Source: Ficedula albicollis
Taxonomy: Eukaryota; Chordata; Aves; Passeriformes; Muscicapidae
DNA: 64,000 nucleotides
Assembly (NCBI RefSeq): GCF_000247815.1
Contig: NC_021681.1
Location: 5,264,213-5,328,212, forward strand
Reading direction: 5' to 3'
Numbering within the stretch: the stretch's first letter is position 1; each line of letters begins with the position of its first letter. This document shows positions 37,021-50,096 of this stretch, in pieces. Made by a program: the position numbers and the translations under genes. Below the pieces are notes generated by a model. The model ran no database searches and was not told where the DNA came from. It saw only the letters and a program-made list of their open reading frames with translations.

Positions 37021-40000
37021 AGCGGGCAAGTGATGCTCCCAAATTAGGAATGATGCTCCCAAAGCGGGTGAGAATGATGGTCCCAAAGTGGGAGTGATGC
37101 TCCCAGGGTGGGAATGATGCTCCTGGGGGTGAGAATGATGCTCCCCGGCATGGGAGTGATGCTCCCCGGGATGGGAGTGATGCTCCCCGGGATGGGAGTG
37201 ATGCTCCCCGGGATGGGAGTGATGCTCCCCGGGATGGGAGTGATGCTCCCCGGGATGGGAGTGATGCTCCCCGGGATGGGAGTGATGCTCCCCGGGATGG
37301 GAGTGATGCTCCCCGGGATGGGAGTGATGCTCCCCGGGATGGGAGTGATGCTCCCCGGGATGGGAGTGATGCTCCCCGGGATGGGAGTGATGCTCCCCGG
37401 GATGGGAGTGATGCTCCCCGGGATGGGAGTGATGCTCCCCGGGATGGGAGTGATGCTCCCCGGGATGGGAGTGATGCTCCCCGGGATGGGAGTGATGCTC
37501 CCCGGGATGGGAGTGATGCTCCCCGGGATGGGAGTGATGCTCCCCGGGATGGGAGTGATGCTCCCCGGGATGGGAGTGATGCTCCCCGGGATGGGAGTGA
37601 TGCTCCCCGGGATGGGAGTGATGCTCCCCGGGATGGGAGTGATGCTCCCCGGGATGGGAGTGATGCTCCCCGGGATGGGAGTGATGCTCCCCGGGATGGG
37701 AGTGATGCTCCCCGGGATGGGAGTGATGCTCCCCGGGATGGGAGTGATGCTCCCCGGGATGGGAGTGATGCTCCCCGGGATGGGAGTGATGCTCCCCGGG
37801 ATGGGAGTGATGCTCCCCGGGATGGGAGTGATGCTCCCCGGGATGGGAGTGATGCTCCCCGGGATGGGAGTGATGCTCCCCGGGATGGGAGTGATGCTCC
37901 CCGGGATGGGAGTGATGCTCCCCGGGATGGGAGTGATGCTCCCCGGGATGGGAGTGATGCTCCCCGGGATGGGAGTGATGCTCCCCGGGATGGGAGTGAT
38001 GCTCCCCGGGATGGGAGTGATGCTCCCCGGGATGGGAGTGATGCTCCCCGGGATGGGAGTGATGCTCCCCGGGATGGGAGTGATGCTCCCCGGGATGGGA
38101 GTGATGCTCCCCGGGATGGGAGTGATGCTCCCCGGGATGGGAGTGATGCTCCCCGGGATGGGAGTGATGCTCCCCGGGATGGGAGTGATGCTCCCCGGGA
38201 TGGGAGTGATGCTCCCCGGGATGGGAGTGATGCTCCCCGGGATGGGAGTGATGCTCCCCGGGATGGGAGTGATGCTCCCCGGGATGGGAGTGATGCTCCC
38301 CGGGATGGGAGTGATGCTCCCCGGGATGGGAGTGATGCTCCCCGGGATGGGAGTGATGCTCCCCGGGATGGGAGTGATGCTCCCCGGGATGGGAGTGATG
38401 CTCCCCGGGATGGGAGTGATGCTCCCCGGGATGGGAGTGATGCTCCCCGGGATGGGAGTGATGCTCCCCGGGATGGGAGTGATGCTCCCCGGGATGGGAG
38501 TGATGCTCCCCGGGATGGGAGTGATGCTCCCCGGGATGGGAGTGATGCTCCCCGGGATGGGAGTGATGCTCCCCGGGATGGGAGTGATGCTCCCCGGGAT
38601 GGGAGTGATGCTCCCCGGGATGGGAGTGATGCTCCCCGGGATGGGAGTGATGCTCCCCGGGATGGGAGTGATGCTCCCCGGGATGGGAGTGATGCTCCCC
38701 GGGATGGGAGTGATGCTCCCCGGGATGGGAGTGATGCTCCCCGGGATGGGAGTGATGCTCCCCGGGATGGGAGTGATGCTCCCCGGGATGGGAGTGATGC
38801 TCCCCGGGATGGGAGTGATGCTCCCCGGGATGGGAGTGATGCTCCCCGGGATGGGAGTGATGCTCCCCGGGATGGGAGTGATGCTCCCCGGGATGGGAGT
38901 GATGCTCCCCGGGATGGGAGTGATGCTCCCCGGGATGGGAGTGATGCTCCCCGGGATGGGAGTGATGCTCCCCGGGATGGGAGTGATGCTCCCCGGGATG
39001 GGAGTGATGCTCCCCGGGATGGGAGTGATGCTCCCCGGGATGGGAGTGATGCTCCCCGGGATGGGAGTGATGCTCCCCGGGATGGGAGTGATGCTCCCCG
39101 GGATGGGAGTGATGCTCCCCGGGATGGGAGTGATGCTCCCCGGGATGGGAGTGATGCTCCCCGGGATGGGAGTGATGCTCCCCGGGATGGGAGTGATGCT
39201 CCCCGGGATGGGAGTGATGCTCCCCGGGATGGGAGTGATGCTCCCCGGGATGGGAGTGATGCTCCCCGGGATGGGAGTGATGCTCCCCGGGATGGGAGTG
39301 ATGCTCCCCGGGATGGGAGTGATGCTCCCCGGGATGGGAGTGATGCTCCCCGGGATGGGAGTGATGCTCCCCGGGATGGGAGTGATGCTCCCCGGGATGG
39401 GAGTGATGCTCCCCGGGATGGGAGTGATGCTCCCCGGGATGGGAGTGATGCTCCCCGGGATGGGAGTGATGCTCCCCGGGATGGGAGTGATGCTCCCCGG
39501 GATGGGAGTGATGCTCCCCGGGATGGGAGTGATGCTCCCCGGGATGGGAGTGATGCTCCCCGGGATGGGAGTGATGCTCCCCGGGATGGGAGTGATGCTC
39601 CCCGGGATGGGAGTGATGCTCCCCGGGATGGGAGTGATGCTCCCCGGGATGGGAGTGATGCTCCCCGGGATGGGAGTGATGCTCCCCGGGATGGGAGTGA
39701 TGCTCCCCGGGATGGGAGTGATGCTCCCCGGGATGGGAGTGATGCTCCCCGGGATGGGAGTGATGCTCCCCGGGATGGGAGTGATGCTCCCCGGGATGGG
39801 AGTGATGCTCCCCGGGATGGGAGTGATGCTCCCCGGGATGGGAGTGATGCTCCCCGGGATGGGAGTGATGCTCCCCGGGATGGGAGTGATGCTCCCCGGG
39901 ATGGGAGTGATGCTCCCCGGGATGGGAGTGATGCTCCCCGGGATGGGAGTGATTCAGTGTGGGAGCGATGCACTCCGAGGAAGGGAGTGACGTGCCCCAG

Positions 40001-40215
40001 GGGAAGGTGTGATGCACCCTGAGGACTGGAGTGACTTTTCCGGGCTGGAAGTGATGCTCCATGGAATGGGAGTGATGGTCTGGGGGAGGGAGTGCTACTC
40101 CCTGGCTGGGGAGTGATGATCCCAGAGTGGGACTGATATTCCCAGAGAAGGATTGATGCTCCCAGGGTGGGAGAGTTGCTCCCCAGGGAAGGGAGTGATG
40201 CCCCCAGGAAGAGTG
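37021..40215. repeat. 21-bp minisatellite, 133 identical core copies with degenerate ends
   Basis: The core (37150-39942) is 133 head-to-tail copies of 'atgggagtgatgctccccgg' plus one G. I could find no variant copy. The edges (37021-37149 and 39943-40215) hold diverged, irregular units such as 'gggagtgatgctcccagggt'. Because 21 is divisible by three and the unit lacks stops in one plus frame and two minus frames, the array gives open frames of 960 to 1436 codons that I do not regard as genes. Copy number may be inexact if the assembler propagated one unit. Confidence 0.95.
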
Positions 40216-41420
40216 GGCGTGGGGCAGAGCCACCAGAGCTCACTCATGGTGCAGCCCTTCAGACAAGCAGGAAGCCCTACAGTGATTTGGTACAGCACCA
40301 AACCAGCAAAAGGATACTTAGAGGTAAAAATAAAAAGCTAAAGGGAGAGTTGGTCAGAGAAAGCAGGGAGAGGGGAGAAAGTCTTAGGGAGATGAAAGAA
40401 GGTTAGCATTAGAGGAAAACAAATAAAAAGATAAAATAGAACATGAACAGTCCAGAGTATTAAAGAGCCTCTAGAAAGGACAAGGAAAACAGCCAAGTGC
40501 AGCAGGAGATCAGCCATGGCACCCAGCTGGAAATCAGCAAGGATAGGATTCAAGACACGGGGTGGGTTTGATTTTAATATGAGGGAAGTCCTGCCTTTTC
40601 CAGGCCAGGTCTTGGAGGCCTGACTCAGAACACAGGGCAGGGTCCTGCCTGCTCCCCACCAAGGACACTCCCCACAGAAAGGGAAGAGGAGCAATGCTTT
40701 GTCCTCTGCTGCAGGGACAGCAGTGCCCCTGTCATCATCTCCTGCTGCACAGGGAGCTCCCAGTTTGGGCTGCCTTGGACTCATCCACGTGTGCTGCTGT
40801 CACACGAGGGCTCAGAGGTGCTAACACCTATTACAGGTGTTAGGAGGAACAGCTTCGAGTCAGGCCTCCAGCTGTGTGAAACATTTTGGAAACGTTGCTG
40901 TTCTGGTTTTAGCAGGCAATGAGGAAGGAGACGAAATCCAGAACCTTGGAGCAGGGGGACAAACTGGAGCAGGAGGAGACAGCTAATGCCAGCAGCCACC
41001 TTGATGTCAGATCTGAAGGCAAGGCTCAGAGTAAGGAGCAGCTACAGAGTCACCTCGCTGTGCTTGGAGCTGGAGGAGGCTCAGGGCCAGCAGCACCTGG
41101 AGCAAGAGCAGCAGGGAAGGAGCAGCTCTGAGAACGCTCCAGAGCAGGAGACCCTTGGAGAAGTCACCAGAGGCATCACAGCACGTGCAAAATCCTTCGA
41201 ATGAAGCCTTAATGCACAACCTGAGTCTGCCACACACAAGTTTGTGGGGTCTGCACCAGCAGAGTTTGGGTCTCTCGGGTGAGTGGGCAGGATGCAGGAA
41301 GGCAATTGAAATCTCATTTTGCCTTAAATTCAGGCAGATTGATGGGGATTTATCCCCCTGCAGACACAAACAGGCAATATTTCCTTCGGATATCATCCCA
41401 CGGGGCACAGGGGGGTCCCA
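40216..41420. other. Intergenic DNA, no gene seen
   Basis: A-rich around 40320-40450. No recognised gene, RNA or mobile element. Confidence 0.45.
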
Positions 41421-41720
41421 CCCCGCTGCTTTCTCCTGGGGAAACTCGCGCGGTGAGACCAGCGGTGAGCGGTGCCGAGCTCCATCTCTCCGGGCCGAGG
41501 CTGGCGGTGGTGCCGAGTGCTCTGCAGCTCCAGCTCCGGCTCCGAGGGCCGCGGCCCCGCCAAGGCCGGCGCAGATAACGCGCTTAGCGCGGCGGGGCCG
41601 GGGGAGCGGCAGCGGCGAGTGCAGCGGTGCGTCCTGCGCTCCCCCGGCCGCTCCGCGCTAATCGCCCCCGATTAGCGCCGGGAAAGCCGCGATTTGGCAG
41701 CTCCACCTGCCCCGGAGGAA
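41420..41720. promoter_or_regulatory. Small CpG-rich block with a perfect inverted repeat
   Basis: About 300 bp with frequent CpG ('ctcgcgcggtgag', 'ataacgcgcttagcgcggcg', 'gctccgcgctaatcgcc') between CpG-poor flanks, consistent with an unmethylated island and a possible promoter. A perfect inverted repeat lies at 41655-41678. No coding exon was recognised. Confidence 0.5.
41655..41678. repeat. Perfect inverted repeat, 10-bp arms, CCCC spacer
   Basis: Left arm gcgctaatcg (41655-41664), spacer cccc, right arm cgattagcgc (41669-41678). Each arm contains TAATC/GATTA, the half-site type read by bicoid-class homeodomains. It could be a paired binding site or simply a hairpin. Confidence 0.9.
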
Positions 41721-42784
41721 AGCCCAGCAGTCGTGGAAAACTCAGGAATTCCTGGATTTGTTTGGAAGGCCAAGGAAAATGTCTAGTTCTCTGCCCGCTG
41801 TGCTCCCTTTCTCCGTCGTTGTGGTGGTGACAAAGCTGTCGCCTTGTCCTGGTGGCCACAGATCTGTCTGTGGTGGTCCCTGCCCTCCACGCACTCCAGG
41901 TTTGGATAGACTCAGGGTTGTGTGACAGCGGGAGCGACCCGCTCACTCCCTTTCATTAGCAGAGCCTAACGAGAGCCCTAATTATCAGAGCCCCCTGATT
42001 ATCATCATCCTCATCCCGAGCTCCAAAGTGACCTCCGTAATGCTCGGCAAAAACCTGTTTTAGCTAATCCAAACCAGGCAGCCAGCACCGGGGGCTTTGG
42101 AGAGTGTGTTCATCGTGCAGAAATAGGGGAAACGGTGTAAAGAAATATAATAATTAAATAAACCATGAACCTCTTGTTTGCAGGGGGCTGCGGTTTCCAG
42201 CTACGCTTGAACACAAAGGTCAACACTGGGAAGAAAACCAGAAACAACCAAAAAACAAAAGGAAACCGGTGAAGCCGGTGAGGCTGGATTAGAGCTTCCT
42301 AGCTGGGGGTCAGAGAGGGGAGAGCTTTTAGCAGCGATTTGCACTCTCCGAATGAAAGCTTTAGGATTTCGCTCACTTCAAAGAAAGGATGCCCAGCCCA
42401 GCCCAGCCCCTGCAGCCCCTCCTGGTCCCGGCGGGCAGGCAGGAGCGGGGTGAGCCCTGCTCATGCGGAAGAGGAGGGAGAAGGGGATCGCAGCCCCTCT
42501 CCTCCCGCTGGGAACTCACCGGGAGGTTTCAAAGCACGGCGCAAAGATTGAGCTGCCCGGCTCCCACTGAGGAAACAGCGGCTGAGCAGACACATCCTCA
42601 GGCAGAGCTTCCCTGCTCTCCAGAGGGCTCCCTGCAGGGTTTGGGGGCTGTGTCCGGGGTTCAGGGAGGAGCTGTGGCACCTGAGACGGTGTGGCACAGC
42701 TCTGCCGCTCCACATGATTGTGGGAGCTCGGCCGTGGGCAGCCCCTGCCCTGGGATGTGGGGATTGCAAGAGGGTGAAGTTGTG
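41721..42784. other. Intergenic DNA, no supported gene
   Basis: 41950-42180 is repeat-free with TAATTAT-type words and might be regulatory. No gene is evident. Confidence 0.4.
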
Positions 42785-42944
42785 ATGGGATTCCCCATCC
42801 CTGGAAGTGTTCAAGGCCTGCTGGGACAGGGCTTGGAGCAACCTGAGCGAGCAGAAAGTGTCCCTGCCCATGGAACGGGGTTGGAACCAGATGAGCTTTC
42901 AGGTCCCTTCCTACCCAAACCATTCCCCGATTCTCTGATCCCCT
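42785..42944 (+). mobile_element. CR1 LINE 3' end fragment, plus orientation
   Basis: Contains 'ttccccatccctggaagtgt', 'gacagggcttggagcaacct', 'gtgtccctgcccatggaacg' and 'cccttcctacccaaaccatt', the CR1 3' end of the common subfamily. Confidence 0.9.
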
Positions 42945-43503
42945 GATATCTGCAGCCACATGGATGCACCCTCTCTTTAGGCCCTCACACAGCTGAGTCT
43001 CCACCTTGTGCACATCCCTCAGGTTTATTCTTGCAGACTTTTAAACCCTGCTCATCTGTCAGCACATCCTAAGATGTTTCTGGCACCTCACACGGATCCT
43101 CCCCTCGAGGCTCAGGAGTTGCTGTGCTCATTCCTCGTCCCAGGCAGTTTGGATTGGCAGCCCCAGTCTCCTTTCACTCCAGTGGCATTGAGCTATTTGG
43201 AGCAGCCAGGACCTGCCTGTGCCATCCACGCCTTTCCCAGACACCGGTGGAAGTGGGAGTGTTTTACAAAGGTGGTTTGTGCCACCAGCCCCACGCTGGG
43301 ATGGGGAAATTGCTGCCTCGTCACACCAGGACATTAGACATGAGCTTCTGCAGGCCCCCATTTCAGCTGTGATGCTAAAATGTTGTGGCTCCAGTGTTTT
43401 AGGGCTTTTATTTCCCCAAAAAGCCCCTTAAAGTAGATAAATGCTGCCATTCCCACAATATCCCCTGATTTTACCCTAATTTTAGTTTGCAGCTGTTTCC
43501 TCT

Positions 43504-43508
<5 letters not shown>

Positions 43509-43558
<50 letters not shown>

Positions 43559-43573
43559 CAGGAGTGATTTATT
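43509..43573 (-). other. Poly-A of 50 nt preceded by AATAAA (minus strand)
   Basis: On the minus strand an AATAAA hexamer (43573-43568) is followed nine bases later by 50 A (43558-43509). This arrangement looks like a polyadenylated transcript end copied into DNA (a retrocopy). It could also be an A-rich microsatellite beside a chance hexamer. The upstream DNA on that strand (to about 43800) is unique and non-coding. Confidence 0.4.
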
Positions 43574-43798
43574 GTAGATTTCACAATGTGTAATATCGAT
43601 AAAGCCATCTTTTTTTAATGGAATATTTCCCACAGAGAAGCATTCCTGGTTTGCAAGGGAAAGAGAAAATGCATATGCACCCTTGAAAAATTCCTGTATT
43701 AGAATTAAAAAAGCTTCCAAGGGAATAGGACTCAAAACACAAATATTTTGCGACTGCAACAGAAAAATGGAAGCGGGCAGGATTTTTGCAATCCATTT

Positions 43799-43845
43799 TC
43801 ATAGATTCGTGGAATGTTGGAAGGGCCTTAAGACCACCTGGAGCA
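43799..43845 (-). mobile_element. Very short CR1-like end, minus orientation
   Basis: 'catagattcgtggaatgttg' then 'gaagggccttaagaccacc' resembles the reversed CR1 tail. At under 50 bp the call is tentative. Confidence 0.45.
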
Positions 43846-46249
43846 GATGACAGGTTTGCAGTCTCTTTTTGCTGCCAGGCAGGAGCAGTTCTCACCTGGG
43901 GACGTGCCAGGGGGCTGCATCCCCATCCCACTTCATCCCTGAGTGTCCTGAGATCCTGCTGAGGATGGGGAGCCAAGCCCTGTGACCCCAGCAGCACCAT
44001 GCACCTGACAGGTGACAACCAAAGCACGACTCAGAGTCAGTCCTTGGGCAGCAATTAAATACGCGGCCAGCACTGATTAATTGGAAAAGAATCCTTCTCC
44101 GCGAACGGAAGAAAACACCGCGCTCCCCGCACGTGTCAGGGCAGCGATGGGATCAGCAGGAGCCTTGGCACAGCCCAGCTGCCTTCCCTCGGGACTCTGC
44201 ACACCTCCACCCCGGAGGGGAACCGTGCTCTGGTGCTCCCGAAGCCAGAAGAAGCCACCCAAGAAGGAAGATCGGCTCCTCCTGCTCTTTGGGGCTTGTT
44301 TTGGGGACGTGTCACCAAGAGCAGCGCGCGCACAGAGGTAAAAGCGCAATCTTCACTTTGTGTCAGTGAATTTCTGCTCAAGGAGAAATCGTTGTGGTCC
44401 CACGGGGGCAAAACTCCGGTGTTAACGTGGGAACAACAGCAAAGAAAAGGACTGAACTACTTATTCCCCCTGCTTTGATTCATTTTGGAGGCTCTCTCCT
44501 CCTGTGTCTCTGACTGACGGCAGCTTGAGATGCTGAAGTCGGTTAATTGTTATGGATCCCTGGGGCGTTATTCCAAGCCATGTGAAAGCACCGAAGGGAG
44601 CAATAATCACCTGTGATTCTGGTGAGAGCGTTAATCCTATAAAATCGGGGAAATTCTTCCGATTGGGGAGCACGTGGGATGGGTTTGCTCGTCTGCAGCG
44701 AACCTTCCCCGTGCCGAGGGGTCAGATGGAGTCCTTTGGGGTGAGGTGGGGCTCGTCTCTTGGAAACCGCTCCGCTGGGATTTAGGGACGCCAGTGGCTG
44801 GAGAAAAGGATGATAGTGGCAGAGAGACTCTGAGAGACTCGTCACACGGCTGCTCGTGTCACTGCAGCCCGAAGGGAGGCACTGAGCTGACTGATGCTAA
44901 GTTCCCTTGATCCTGGTAAAACTGGCCCACTGGCAGCTTCTGTTGTTTAAAAACTCGATGTCTCCTCCCGGGCAGGAGCCGCGGAGCCCAAACTGCCAAA
45001 CTAAACCCAGCACTGGCTGGGAGGGGAGAGGATGGCACGGTCTGGGCAGGGTAGTGGAGAGTCCTCCGCTCCTCTGGTGGGCCTGAGGGAATCTCCTGGT
45101 CACCACAAACCCCTGGATCACAGCAGAGGCGGAGCAGCTGAGGGAAATGAAGATGTTTCTTTCGGGTTTATGCCCCGGGCGGTGTTTGGCTGGACGGAGC
45201 AGCCCGATCTGTGCCATCAAGCAGCGCTTCCCAGGGGAGGGAGGGGATCAGGGGAGTTATCTGCGTGCCCCAGGGAGTGGGAAAAGTCAGTGCTGTGCAC
45301 AAAGCGCTCATTCTTTCTCCTTGCCCTGCCAATGAGCAGCTGCTGATTAAATCCCTTTTCAGAGGGGAGAGTTACAAGGCTCCTACAGCTTTCCCCGGCA
45401 GAGACCTCTCTGCTCTCCCTGTGTTTGCATTCTCACATCGGCCTCTGCCCACTGAATGAAGCCGTAATTGGATGTGTTTAAACAGCGCTGCTCACTATTG
45501 TTTGCTCAGTAATCAGACACGTCTCCCTTTCGCTGGAACCTGAGCGCCACGTGCCGCAGAGGAAGGGCGGCCACAGCTCCTCCTCCTCCTCCTCCTCTCC
45601 TCCCACCTGCATCCCCTCACCTCTCCAGGCTGCCCGAGCCCGGGGTGCGAATTGTATTCCGGCCAGAACAAGTTTTCCCTCCATCCGCAGCCAGCGGAAC
45701 GCTGGAACCGCATCAGGGCGCATCGTTGTGTGTGTTGGGGTGGGAATTGCCCGTGGAGCAAAGCGCTGGAGCAGAGGGGCCGGGGCCGATCCTCTGCTGC
45801 CCATGGGCACAGCCTGGGGCTGGGGCTGGCCCTGGAACGGGGCGGGGCGCGCCGCTCTTCGTGCACCTCCCCAGGAAAGTTCTGGCTGGCAGGGGAGGAC
45901 ATCCCGCAGGTGTGCTGAGTCCGGGAGATGCGCGGGCAGCACTGGTTGGGCACTGTGAAAGCTCAGGCGTGGGACGCGCCGCTGGATACCCACAGCCCTG
46001 TGGGTCAGAGCGGCACTGGCGAGGGACACCAGCCCCACAGGTCTGTGCTGGAGCAGCCCCATTTGCAGGAGCAGCCGGGGATTCCTGCCTGCCAGAGCTG
46101 GTTTGCGCTGAGCATCTCTGAGGCCCTTGCTCTTGCTCCCATTGCTCGTTAAAAAGGAAGGGGGGAAAGCACCAATCGGTCTCGGAAGCAGGGCCTGAAT
46201 CACACCGAGATGAAGATCAAGGCCAGTAATGAGCCTTTGCCCACAGCCC
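43846..46249. other. Intergenic DNA, GC-richer toward the right, no supported gene
   Basis: 45540-46110 is GC-rich with scattered CpG and a TCC run (about 45579-45603), which allows long chance open frames (for example 276 codons on the minus strand, 45478-46308). None resembles a known protein to me. Confidence 0.4.
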
Positions 46250-46640
46250 ATTGGCCACCCGCCTTTGCCTGCGCCGTGCCACGGCTCCTTATCGTGACTA
46301 ATAGACACACTTGCAGAAATCAGAATCTATTTCCAAGTGATTCATGAGCAGGTCGGAAAGGGAGGGGGGAACGACAACAGACTAAATACACCTGGTAATT
46401 TATTTGCTATGAATAATTTGAACAGCCCCGAGTGACGGAGATACCTCAGTTATTTATCCTGGGGGAGAAATTCGCAGGTGCTGCAGACTGGGTGTGCGCT
46501 AACGTTTGCCTCCCCCGCCCCAGCGCAAACCTCTACGGCCGTGTTTGGAACGAGATACAAGACAAGCTTCATCCAAGCCTTTCATTAATTGCCCTTCCCG
46601 GAATCTCCTGCCGGCTAAATTGCTCCCCGCAGAATCCCTG
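46250..46640. promoter_or_regulatory. Candidate conserved non-coding element
   Basis: A unique repeat-free block including 'ctccttatcgtgactaatag' (46286-46305) and 'ggtaatttatttgctatgaa' (46393-46412), with no coding signal. Homeodomain-like and GATA-like words cluster here. Compositional call only. Confidence 0.28.
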
Positions 46641-46817
46641 GCTCCAGGGTTAGGAAAGGGTTACTGAGCGCGCCTTCCCGTTTGGGCTGGGTGGGTGGAA
46701 ATCGCGTTGGCTTTCATCTGCAAACCTCGTAAAGCACGAGCAGCTGCTGGAGGGAGATGGGCGCCTTGTAAATCAGCGCCAGGAATACGGAGAGGAGCGG
46801 CCGCAGCGCTCCGGAGC

Positions 46818-46875
46818 CGTCCCCGACCCCATCCCCATCCCGGTCCCCATCCCCATCCCCACCCCGGTCCCCTCA
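46818..46875. repeat. C-rich imperfect CCCCAT-type repeat
   Basis: Runs of four C separated by 'at', 'gac' or 'ggt' along about 55 bp. The minus strand is G-rich with regularly spaced G4 blocks, so a quadruplex could form. This short native C-rich tract contrasts with the artefactual pure-G tracts elsewhere. Confidence 0.7.
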
Positions 46876-47149
46876 GGACTCCGGAGGAGCAGCCCAGCCT
46901 GTGCCCTGCGGCGTTTGCCCTCATGTGGCTCCTGAGGAGCGCCTCATGCAGTTTTGGGCCAAGCTTGCTGGAGTTGTTCCTTGAGTCATTTTCGGAGGCC
47001 GGCGCTGCCGTGCCGGAGTCGTTAATGCGAGTATCTCACGTTTGGTGCCATCGTATTGTAACTGTGGGGTTTTGTCTTCTGCCACCGCCGGCCTGGAATG
47101 CATTTCATTATTTTTGGTGTTAAAATTCAGAGGGTTTTTTTTCCTCCCC

Positions 47150-47300
47150 CCCATCGAATATCTTTGTATTTGTTTCCAGAAACAAATGATTAGCATTAGT
47201 ATTCATTAGTATTCGTGTTAACAATTGATAAAGGGCCCACTACTGTAGTATCTGTGCACAGCACACAAAATTCAATTAAAAATATAATAATTTCCTCAAG
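47150..47300. promoter_or_regulatory. Candidate conserved non-coding element
   Basis: AT-rich unique block with 'gattagcattagtattcatt' (47190-47209) and 'gtgttaacaattgataaagg' (47216-47235). No coding signal. Confidence 0.25.
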
Positions 47301-48421
47301 CCATGATCATGCAATCTGTACCATCCCCCAAAGTTAGTTCCTGAGACTTCCCCCAAAGTTTCCTGTGGAGGGAGGGATGTGTTTGCCAGGGAAGAAGGGC
47401 CCTGAGTCAGGGATGCTGCGGTGGAATGAGCAGGACCAGGCTGGGGAGGGCAGGAGAGGGCACGTCCAGCACAAACCAGCAATTCCTTTGGATGCTCCCA
47501 GCTGGGGCAGCTCTGCTTCCAGCCCTCATGCCAGTCCTGCAGCAGGGCTGGTGGATCTCAGCCAGGCTGAAACCCTACCAAAGGGGATCTCCAAATGGAT
47601 TTGGGACTACTTCATCCTAATGTTTGCTGCCTCCATCCCTCTGGGTGACTCATTTTTGGGAGTCTGGCACGATGTTTGCCTCTCGCTTGGCTCTCCAGGC
47701 TTGTTTCCCAGCGTTGCTGGGCAGGAGGTCACTCCCATGCCCGTGGAGGGGGCTGGGGATCACTGCATGGCTGGAGACCACATTCCTCTGAGGAATGGCT
47801 TCTGCAGGCCTGGAGAGGACACTGAGGGCTCTTCCCCTCAGTGGTGGGGACCCACTGCTGACTCCCCACCAGCCCATGGTCTCTGCCAGGGCATTTCACT
47901 CCCAGCTGACAGCTCAGAGCAAACACAGCCTCTGCACCAAGCCTACGTGCAGCATAGGACACCTTCCCTGCTTGGGGTGCTCTGTTCTGCTGAGCCTCTG
48001 AGGGCAGTTCCCAGGCTGGGGATGAGCCAGGGAGGAGCTTTGCTCCAAGATGCCACCACAAACATCTGGCAAGAAACAAAAGACATCTCAGAGGCATCTG
48101 GGCTCCTGTAAAGCAGCGTTTGGATGGGAGCCGTTGCCTTTTCAAGACTGCCTGGGTGGCTACGTGCCCTGTGGTTTTCCCAGAGCTGCCTCACTCAGTG
48201 AGGTCAGTGGCAGGGCTGAGTTTTCACTGAACAGCAGTGCTGAGTGGCTGCTCAGACCTGGTTTCACCAGTTCAACCCAAAGCTGTGCTTGCCACACAGG
48301 CTTGGTTCTGCCAACAGCATCAGAACGTTCGATGTGCTCTGCACAGGCTGTGCAGGGTACCAGGCAGGAGAGCATCTGTCACTCCTGCTTGTCTCTTTCT
48401 GCCATGGAGTAGAGGACTGCA
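47301..48421. other. Intergenic DNA, no supported gene
   Basis: A plus-strand open frame of 248 codons (47365-48111) lacks recognisable domains or splice context, and I leave it uncalled. Nothing else recognised. Confidence 0.4.
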
Positions 48422-48478
48422 TGGAGCATCTCTTGCTTGCTGGAGAATCTCTTTCTTGCTGGAGCATCTCTTACAGCT
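48422..48478. repeat. 19-bp tandem repeat, three copies
   Basis: Copies at 48422, 48441 and 48460 of the form 'tggagcatctcttgcttgc', with a few substitutions. Confidence 0.8.
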
Positions 48479-48726
48479 GTGGTGCTTCTCCAGCAATCCA
48501 GGACCTAAACAACATGCTTAAATCCTAGCAGCGCTGGAGGTTTTCCAGGTTGTTTTGGACCACATGACAAATAACTTCTCCAGGATTGTGGCAGGCAGGC
48601 ATTGGTAGTCCTGGGAATTCCTAGGATTCCCACTATCCTAGAAATGTGTTATAGGGAGGATATGATCTTCAGTACTTAAAATATCCCCTAATCCACTTCT
48701 GGAACTTCAGCCTGAGAGCACTGAGG

Positions 48727-49890
<1,164 letters not shown>

Positions 49891-49959
49891 CGGCAATGAT
49901 GCCATCAGCCTCTCCTGGATTGGGAGTGGGGGACTGCAGGAGATAAACAGTTCAGCCTT

Positions 49960-50096
49960 GGCACTTTTCTTGAAAGTTGTTGCTTCTATTTCAGAGCTCA
50001 TGTGCCTGCAAACCTGTCTGAGTTTTTTTCTGGCTATATCAGTTGGTCTAATAAAAGATACTGCCTCTCCTTACAAGCCTGCTCTGCACTCCTGAG
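49960..50096 (+). repeat. Possible old interspersed repeat remnant
   Basis: 'gaaagttgttgcttctattt' followed by 'atatcagttggtctaataaa' and 'agatactgcctctccttaca' has the feel of a widespread old amniote repeat tail, but I cannot name the family with confidence. Confidence 0.3.

Noticed and set aside
37108..39990. 960-codon plus-strand frame of MGVMLPG repeats
   Set aside because: It is a by-product of a 21-bp repeat unit without stops. Nothing outside the array supports translation.
37021..40215. CRISPR-like array
   Set aside because: The repeats are contiguous, with no unique spacers, and the DNA is vertebrate. It is a minisatellite.
45478..46308. 276-codon minus-strand open frame
   Set aside because: It lies in GC-rich DNA where stops are rare. 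I see no recognisable domain, and the amino-acid usage looks random.
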